Part shown: positions 5,751-10,128 of the stretch, piece after piece
Layout of the letters: every line of letters starts with the position of its first letter
Position numbering within the stretch: position 1 is the first letter of the stretch
From: Chloroflexota bacterium
GTDB taxonomy: Bacteria; Chloroflexota; Dormibacteria; CF-121
Direction: 5' to 3'
Length of the DNA: 10,128 nucleotides
Assembly (NCBI GenBank): GCA_005889395.1
Contig: VBFX01000154.1
Coordinates: forward strand, 1 to 10,128
Position numbers and translations under genes: made by a program
Notes under the pieces: model-generated
Seen by the model: only the letters and a program-made list of their open reading frames with translations
What the model was told of the DNA's origin: nothing
The model's database searches: none

Positions 5751-5780
5751 ATTCTATGCCCGGCTTTTAACCGCTGTCAA
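5751..5780 (-). promoter_or_regulatory. Sigma-70 type promoter reading leftward
   Basis: On the minus strand, a perfect -35 TTGACA (5775-5780) is followed by 18 bases and a near-consensus -10 TAGAAT (5751-5756). The surrounding stretch is clearly more AT-rich than the rest of the window. It points at the 101-residue orphan gene, the next gene in that direction. Confidence 0.65.
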
Positions 5781-5970
5781 GCCAATAAAACCGCAAACGA
5801 TTGACATGAACTCTTCCCGTGCCGCCGCACTCCTTGACTCGACCCCTCTCACCAAGGCACCCGATGTTCGATCGAGCGGGACATGAGAATACGACTAGCT
5901 GGTTAGACCCGTCCAGACGGAACATTTGTTGCGGGACTTTTTCCACCAGCTGCTCACAGGCAGTGCAAAA
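5781..5970. other. Intergenic stretch with no convincing gene
   Basis: This stretch separates the orphan gene's promoter from the end of the MazG-like gene. Short frames on either strand (52 codons minus at 5767-5925; 26 codons plus at 5806-5886) have no ribosome-binding site. A 12-base inverted repeat, CCGTC-CA-GACGG, lies at 5909-5920; its two-base spacer is too short for a hairpin, so it could only be a protein site. A DnaA-box-like TTTTCCACC is at 5939-5947. No tRNA or other RNA gene is recognised. Confidence 0.5.
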
Positions 5971-5995
5971 GTCCTGTGGATAAGCAGTGCAGGAC
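5971..5995 (-). terminator. Hairpin enclosing a DnaA-box sequence, directly after the mazG-like gene
   Basis: GTCCTG and CAGGAC form a six-pair inverted repeat around 13 bases. On the minus strand it begins one base after the TAA of the MazG-like gene, and the second arm is followed directly by TTTTGC, so it resembles a weak intrinsic terminator. It contains TGTGGATAA at 5975-5983, the exact complement of the DnaA box TTATCCACA. GCAGTGCA occurs twice, at 5960-5967 and 5984-5991. Confidence 0.4.
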
Positions 5996-5996
5996 G

Positions 5997-6317
5997 TTAG
6001 GTCTGCGACCGGTCCTCGTACTTTTTCAGGGTCTCCGTCAGGGCCGAGGCGAGGTCGATGCCTAGGTAATTGGCCAGCAGGATCACGATAAAGAGCACGT
6101 CACCGAGCTCATCGGCAATGGAACCTGCGGCATCTTTGGCCGCACGTGGCTTTTCGCCGAATTGAAAATTCAGCTCGCGACCGAGCTCGCCGACTTCCTC
6201 CGCCAACCGCGCGTATTGCGAGAGCGGCGACCAGTAATCTCCGCGTTCCTTGATCCAGGCGTCGATGAAGGCCTGCATCGCGGGGAGATCGGCGGGGACC
6301 TTGCGGCCGTTGGTCAC
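5997..6317 (-). CDS. MazG-like nucleotide pyrophosphohydrolase (YpjD type)
   Basis: An all-alpha NTP pyrophosphohydrolase of the MazG superfamily, 106 residues, with a single domain like Bacillus YpjD. The family hydrolyses (deoxy)nucleoside triphosphates to monophosphate and pyrophosphate, often removing damaged or surplus nucleotides in the cytosol. The Mg2+ site is EEVGE (E40, E41, E44) plus ELGD (E70, D73). Other family blocks are YWSPLSQYARLAEE (28-41), ELNFQFGEKP (48-57) and VLFIVILLANYLGIDL (74-89). The GTG at 6317 starts three bases after the ligD stop, so the gene is co-transcribed and probably coupled; no strong Shine-Dalgarno is visible in the ligD end. Met14 is a possible later start, but the family N-terminal helix favours the GTG. 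A weak terminator-like hairpin follows the stop. The substrate cannot be decided from sequence. Confidence 0.9.
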   Translation of the reverse strand: MTNGRKVPADLPAMQAFIDAWIKERGDYWSPLSQYARLAEEVGELGRELNFQFGEKPRAAKDAAGSIADELGDVLFIVILLANYLGIDLASALTETLKKYEDRSQT

Positions 6318-6320
6318 GGG

Positions 6321-9023
6321 TCAGATCGCCGGCAGACGCTGGCGGACGATCAAGGCGTCGTGAAAGAGGTCGCCGACCTCGAGCAGCCGGTCGCCGAGCG
6401 TTTTGATCGTCCACCGGTCGGGCCGCAGCTGCGGATCATCGAGCTCCTTCCACGTGATTGGCGTCGAGACGGGCGCGTGCATCGCCGGCCGGACCGAGTA
6501 AGGACCGGCCAGCGTCTTGTTGATCACGTTCTGCGTGTAGTCGATGCGGATCTTCCCGGTGCGGCGCTTGACCTCCCAGACCTCGGTGACCTTGTCGGGC
6601 ATCAGCTCCGCGATCGTGTGAGCCAGCTTGGCGACGAAGTCGCGACTTTCGTCCAGGGTGTAGCGGCGCTCGATCGGGATGTAGACGTGCAGGCCACTCT
6701 GGCCGGTCGTTTTCAGCACGGATTTCAGCTTGAGGTGGTCCAGCGCGCTCTTGACCACTTTCGCCACCGCGATCACGTCCTTGAAGGTCGCGCCCTCGGC
6801 CGGGTCGAGGTCGACCACGGACCAATCGGGGTACTCCGGTTTGTCCACCCGCGAATACCACGGATGCATGTCGATCACCGCATGGTTCGCGAGCCACGCC
6901 AGGGTGGCCACCTCCTCGATGAGGATCCAGTCTTTGAGGCTCTTCTGATCCTCGTAGCGGAAAGTGGGGATCCATTCGGGAGCGTAATCCGGCTTGTCCT
7001 TCACCCAGTAGCTCTTGCCATGAATGCCGTCGGGGTGTGGGTTCATGGAGAGCGGCCGCTGGCTGTAGTGGGGAATCATCACGGGCGCGACCTGGACGTA
7101 GTAGCGGATCAAATCGCGTTTGGAGTAGCGGTCCTCCGGGAAGAGCAGCTTGTCGAGGTTGGTGAGGTGCACGGTGCGCCCACCGATCTCCCAGTTGCCT
7201 TCTTTCTTGATCGCATCCAGCGCCTCCAGCTCGGCTCGACTCGCCCCTCGGATGGTGGTGCCGAGCTGCTTCGCGATTTTGGCTGCCGCCCGGCTGAGCG
7301 GCGTATCGGGGATGTCCGCAGCCGCAGCCTTTCGTGGTGCGGCCGCGGCGGGGCGCACCGTCCGTGTTGACGTCTTTCTGGCGACCCGGGCGCGCGAGGT
7401 TGCGGCCCGAGCCGGGGGTTTCGGCGTGGCCACGACAGTGGCTTTGGCCCGCGCCGTTTCACGATCCGTGTCGCCGGGGAGTTCTCGACGGACCTCGCGC
7501 GGATCGACGTCATCGCGCAGTCCGAGGAAGACCGGCTGGCGCATGACCCCGTCGCGGGTCCATTCGCTGAACTTGACCTCGACGAGCAGCTTCGGTTTTA
7601 CCCACGTCGGTTTCTCGTTGGCATGCGGTGGCGGGCCGCTGAACGGCGGTGACTTAACGATCAGCGGCTTCATCAGTTTGTAGAGCTCGGCGAGGGTCTT
7701 CTCGTCGAAGCCGCCGCCCACGTGGCCGGTGTAGACGAACTTGCCGTTCTCGAAGACGCCGACGATGAGCGCGCCGAAATATTTCCGGCTGTTGCGAGGC
7801 GCCGTGAAGCCGCCGACGACGACCTCTTGCTGAAGGACGGCCTTGATCTTCAGCCAGGCGCTGCTGCGCACTCCCGGCTGATAGGGGCTGTCGCGCAGCT
7901 TGGCGACGATCCCCTCCAGGTGATTCTGCTGGGCCGCCTTGAAGAACGCCTTGCCTTCGCCGAGGACGTGTTCGGAGTACTTCAGCAGCGAGGTGTCGGC
8001 GAACAGGTTGCGGAGCAGCCGCTTTCGGTCTTCGACCGGCACTTTGAAGAGCCGCTGGCCGTCGGCATAGACGATGTCGAACACGACGTACTGCAGGGGT
8101 CTTTTGTCGCGCTCGCGGTTCTGCAGTAACTGGAAGGACGGCCGCCCCTGGTCGTCCAGGGCGACGATCTCGCCGTCGAGCACGGCCTGCTTCGCCTTGA
8201 CGAGCCCGCTGATCGCTTGCAGCGACGGATATTCGTTGTCGACGATCCGGCCGGAGCGAGTCTGCAGTGAGACCTTGCCGTTGTCGATAAAGCTGATCAG
8301 CCTGATGCCGTCCCATTTGACTTCGAAGAGCCAGCGCTCGTTATCGAACGCTTCGTCGACCAGCTGGGCCTTCATGGGGTCGAGACTCCTGGGCATCGGA
8401 CCCTTTTCGGCGTTGGCAAGGTTGATCAGTCCACCCTCGCCCTCAGCCCGGCTGCTCGACCACACGGCGTCCTTACCCTGCTCGATCTCCTCCTTGGTGC
8501 GTCCCGTCTTCACCGAGGTATCGAATTTCTCGATGTCGAAGCTCGGATCGGCCGCCTCGTCTTTCTTCTTGATCAGCAGCCAGTCCTTCTCCGACCGGGT
8601 GCGCACCAGCGCATAGCGGCCGCGCAGCCGGACGCCGTTGAGGCGGAACTTGACCTCGCCGCGCTTGAGCGATTCGGCCGGCGTGCTCTCCTCGAGTTCG
8701 AACGTGCCCCAGTCCCAGATCATCACCGTGCCACCGCCGTACTCGCCCTTTGGGATGGTGCCCTCGAAGTCGTAGTAGCTGACCGGGTGGTCCTCGACAT
8801 GAGCGGCGAGTCGCTTTTCTGCGGGGTTCAAGGTTGGACCCTTAGGGATGGCCCAGCTGACGAGAACGCCGTCCATCTCCAGCCGGAAGTCGTAATGGAG
8901 TCGCGTGGCCCAGTGTTTCTGGACCACAAAGCGGCTCTGGCCGGAAGGCTCGGGGGTGCCTTTCGGCTCGGGCGTCTTGTTGAAATCGCGTTTGCGCTGG
9001 TACTCGGCAAGCGAACGCGGCAT
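6321..9023 (-). CDS. ligD: Multifunctional ATP-dependent DNA ligase D (PE-LIG-POL)
   Basis: The main enzyme of bacterial non-homologous end joining: it trims 3' ends, fills gaps with nucleotides and seals double-strand breaks recruited by Ku. The 900 residues hold three modules in the Pseudomonas order. The 3'-phosphoesterase spans about 30-160, with H37, H43, D45, H79 and Y83 at metal/active-site positions. The ligase spans about 212-515, with nucleotidyl-acceptor K236 in EVKWDGIR and motif V WLKIKAV. The AEP primase-type polymerase spans about 610-895, with D738 and D740 (DLDP), H779 (SGLHVY) and D828 (IRIDY). A basic Ala/Lys/Arg/Thr/Pro linker (about 518-585) joins ligase and polymerase. 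ATG 9023 gives the typical MPRSLAEYQRKRDF beginning; the frame stays open to 9158 but that part is not family-like and overlaps the divergent gene. No Shine-Dalgarno is seen. A MazG gene follows three bases downstream. Ku is not in the window. Confidence 0.96.
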   Translation of the reverse strand: MPRSLAEYQRKRDFNKTPEPKGTPEPSGQSRFVVQKHWATRLHYDFRLEMDGVLVSWAIPKGPTLNPAEKRLAAHVEDHPVSYYDFEGTIPKGEYGGGTVMIWDWGTFELEESTPAESLKRGEVKFRLNGVRLRGRYALVRTRSEKDWLLIKKKDEAADPSFDIEKFDTSVKTGRTKEEIEQGKDAVWSSSRAEGEGGLINLANAEKGPMPRSLDPMKAQLVDEAFDNERWLFEVKWDGIRLISFIDNGKVSLQTRSGRIVDNEYPSLQAISGLVKAKQAVLDGEIVALDDQGRPSFQLLQNRERDKRPLQYVVFDIVYADGQRLFKVPVEDRKRLLRNLFADTSLLKYSEHVLGEGKAFFKAAQQNHLEGIVAKLRDSPYQPGVRSSAWLKIKAVLQQEVVVGGFTAPRNSRKYFGALIVGVFENGKFVYTGHVGGGFDEKTLAELYKLMKPLIVKSPPFSGPPPHANEKPTWVKPKLLVEVKFSEWTRDGVMRQPVFLGLRDDVDPREVRRELPGDTDRETARAKATVVATPKPPARAATSRARVARKTSTRTVRPAAAAPRKAAAADIPDTPLSRAAAKIAKQLGTTIRGASRAELEALDAIKKEGNWEIGGRTVHLTNLDKLLFPEDRYSKRDLIRYYVQVAPVMIPHYSQRPLSMNPHPDGIHGKSYWVKDKPDYAPEWIPTFRYEDQKSLKDWILIEEVATLAWLANHAVIDMHPWYSRVDKPEYPDWSVVDLDPAEGATFKDVIAVAKVVKSALDHLKLKSVLKTTGQSGLHVYIPIERRYTLDESRDFVAKLAHTIAELMPDKVTEVWEVKRRTGKIRIDYTQNVINKTLAGPYSVRPAMHAPVSTPITWKELDDPQLRPDRWTIKTLGDRLLEVGDLFHDALIVRQRLPAI

Positions 9024-9051
9024 CGAATTCAGTTTGACAGAATGGTTTTCG
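9024..9051. promoter_or_regulatory. 28-base divergent intergenic region between ligD and the M20 gene
   Basis: Two outward-facing starts, ATG 9023 (minus) and ATG 9052 (plus), are separated by only 28 bases. Neither has a Shine-Dalgarno. Weak -10-like strings one base off TANNNT precede each start: CAGAAT eight bases before the plus start and CAAACT seven bases before the minus start. This fits overlapping leaderless promoters, but the match is poor. Confidence 0.3.
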
Positions 9052-10128
9052 ATGGCCTCGACGCCACGGTCCGCGGTGCGTGAGCCAGACGCGGCTGTCA
9101 CGCAGCACCTCATCACGCATCGACGCGAGCTGCACGCCGCGCCGGAGCTGAGCTTCAAGGAGGTTGAAACCGCGCACTACATCGCCGAGCGGCTGGATGC
9201 GCTCGGCGTCGACAAACTCACGCAGGGCGTCGGAGGGACCGGCGTGGTGGCCGATATCCGCGGGGAGCGGCCAGGACGCTCGGTGCTGGTGCGGGCCGAC
9301 ATGGATGGCCTTCCCCTAACCGAAACGGCGGACGTGCCGTTCAGATCGACCCACGCCGGCGTGATGCATGCCTGCGGCCACGACGTCCACATGGCGATCG
9401 CGTTGGAGCTCGCCCGCACACTGTCCGAGCGCCGGCACGAGCTACCCGGGATGGTTCGTTTCGCCTTTCAGCCGGCGGAGGAGCAAGCCGGCGGCGCCAA
9501 GCCGATGATCGACGCGGGCGTCCTCGAGGGCATCGACCGCGTCGTGGGACTGCACGTGTGGTCGCAGTTGCCAACCGGCCAGGTCGCGGTGCCGCCGGGT
9601 GTCGTGATGGCGAGTGCCGACATGTTCACGTTGATCATTCGCGGAAGAAGCGGCCACGGGGCACAGCCCAATCTGACCATCGACGCGGTCGTGATCGCCG
9701 CTCAGGTTGTGACGGCCTTGCAGACGCTGGTCAGCCGCGAGACGTCGCCGGTCGCACCGGTGGTGATCACGCTCGGCAGCGTGCATGGCGGCACGGCGGC
9801 CAACATCGTAGCGGGAGAGGTCGTCATCCAGGGCACGCTGCGGACGTTCGATGCGGAGCTGCGACGGCACCTCCTCGCGCGGATCGCCCAGGTGGCGGAA
9901 GGGATCGCCGGCACGTTGCGGGGTAGCAGCGAATTCCGGCACGACTCGGGGACACCACCGACCATCAATGACCCGGCGATCGCGAGGCTCGTGAGCGAGG
10001 CAGCGTCGGGAGTCGTCGGTAGCGACGCGGTCGTGATGTCAGATCCGCTCATGGTGGGGGAGGACTTCGCCTACTTCCTCGAGGCGCGTCCGGGTTGCTT
10101 CTTCCTCCTCGGCGGGGCGTCCGAGGGA
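9052..10128 (+). CDS. M20-family metallopeptidase / amidohydrolase, 3' truncated
   Basis: Zinc-dependent amidohydrolase of peptidase family M20, subfamily D type (hippurate hydrolase / N-acyl-amino-acid deacylase group), cleaving N-acyl or N-carbamoyl amides in the cytosol. 359 residues are visible; the family is usually around 390-400, so the C-terminus with the last metal-binding His lies outside the window. Seen are RRELHAAPELSF (24-35), RADMDGLP (81-88), HACGHDVHMA with metal ligands C108 and H110 (106-115), QPAEEQAGGA with E143/E144, H168 (GLHVW), the lid-domain SGHGAQP (200-206) and VGEDFAYFL (335-343). The start ATG 9052 places the first helix before RRELHAAPE at family spacing; a TTG at 9034 is possible but less likely. 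No stop codon or Shine-Dalgarno is present. It is divergent from ligD, with no evident functional link. The exact substrate is undetermined. Confidence 0.93.
   Translation, partial: MASTPRSAVREPDAAVTQHLITHRRELHAAPELSFKEVETAHYIAERLDALGVDKLTQGVGGTGVVADIRGERPGRSVLVRADMDGLPLTETADVPFRSTHAGVMHACGHDVHMAIALELARTLSERRHELPGMVRFAFQPAEEQAGGAKPMIDAGVLEGIDRVVGLHVWSQLPTGQVAVPPGVVMASADMFTLIIRGRSGHGAQPNLTIDAVVIAAQVVTALQTLVSRETSPVAPVVITLGSVHGGTAANIVAGEVVIQGTLRTFDAELRRHLLARIAQVAEGIAGTLRGSSEFRHDSGTPPTINDPAIARLVSEAASGVVGSDAVVMSDPLMVGEDFAYFLEARPGCFFLLGGASEG

Noticed and set aside
5862..5880. tRNA-like T-arm string GTTCGATC
   Set aside because: No matching acceptor, D or anticodon arms can be built around it on either strand.
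5806..5886. 26-residue plus-strand frame after a TTGACA string
   Set aside because: No -10 at the right distance, no ribosome-binding site and no support beyond being open.
5767..5925. 52-residue minus-strand frame in the intergenic region
   Set aside because: No ribosome-binding site, composition without domain features, and it runs into the sigma-70 promoter.
5931..5996. Possible replication origin because of the DnaA box
   Set aside because: One perfect and one imperfect box only, no dnaA/dnaN neighbours and no AT-rich unwinding element; a terminator or isolated site is likelier.
6162..7370. 402-codon plus-strand open frame opposite ligD
   Set aside because: It lies wholly antisense to well-supported ligD and MazG coding sequence, its translation is rich in Arg/Val/Asp/Gly without any family motif, and such antisense frames are usual in high-GC DNA.
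9034..9039. TTGACA as a -35 for the M20 gene
   Set aside because: With normal spacing its -10 would fall inside the M20 coding region and no -10-like hexamer is there.
9024..9158. 45-residue N-terminal extension of LigD
   Set aside because: The extension is unlike LigD, overlaps the M20 gene, and the family N-terminus begins at MPRSLAEYQRKRDF (ATG 9023).
1..10128. CRISPR arrays, insertion sequences, att sites, toxin-antitoxin or other defence modules
   Set aside because: No regularly spaced repeats, transposase or integrase motifs, terminal inverted repeats or defence-gene signatures were seen; the MazG-like gene is YpjD-type and sits in a ligD operon, not with MazE/MazF.

Overview
The window is high-GC, gene-dense bacterial chromosome, with conserved housekeeping genes mixed with poorly characterised ones. 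Four points suggest a soil-type, non-proteobacterial high-GC lineage, perhaps Chloroflexota, Dormibacterota or an actinobacterial relative: a LigD end-joining ligase, a Bacillus-type IspH, GTG/TTG starts, and two genes with a -10-like box six bases before the start codon (leaderless geometry). That placement is inference. I see no phage, transposon, CRISPR or rRNA/tRNA signature, so this looks like ordinary core-type chromosome.

Left part, plus strand (1-4349): the 3' part of a PLP-dependent trans-sulfuration enzyme is followed, behind a perfect Shine-Dalgarno, by a two-helix 63-residue membrane protein. Next come ispH (last step of the MEP isoprenoid pathway), a 218-residue two-helix membrane protein of unknown function, and a 432-residue protein with a predicted winged-helix-like N-terminus and an AAA+ ATPase core. 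The last two form a directional pair, but a strong hairpin sits just before the ATPase start.

Middle, minus strand (4363-5589): a helical 101-residue orphan, read from a good sigma-70 promoter through a long structured leader, is followed by a separately promoted two-gene unit. That unit is a PPOX-class split-barrel flavin-type protein and a small conserved hypothetical, coupled by an ATGA overlap. About 400 bases at 5590-5996 hold no convincing gene; they contain the promoter, the leader and a hairpin enclosing a perfect DnaA-box sequence.

Right part (5997-10128): on the minus strand, ligD (PE-ligase-polymerase order, 900 residues) is followed three bases later by a YpjD-like MazG nucleotide pyrophosphohydrolase, so double-strand-break repair and nucleotide-pool hygiene are probably co-transcribed. 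Divergent from ligD across a 28-base gap is an M20-family amidohydrolase that runs off the right edge. No Ku gene lies in the window.

Nothing here amounts to a clear new defence or mobile system. The best leads are the uncharacterised membrane protein/AAA+ pair with its hairpin, the recurrent TAG(A/T)CT leaderless-type promoters, the ligD-mazG operon, and a proline-rich reading frame that continues out of frame after the 63-residue membrane protein.
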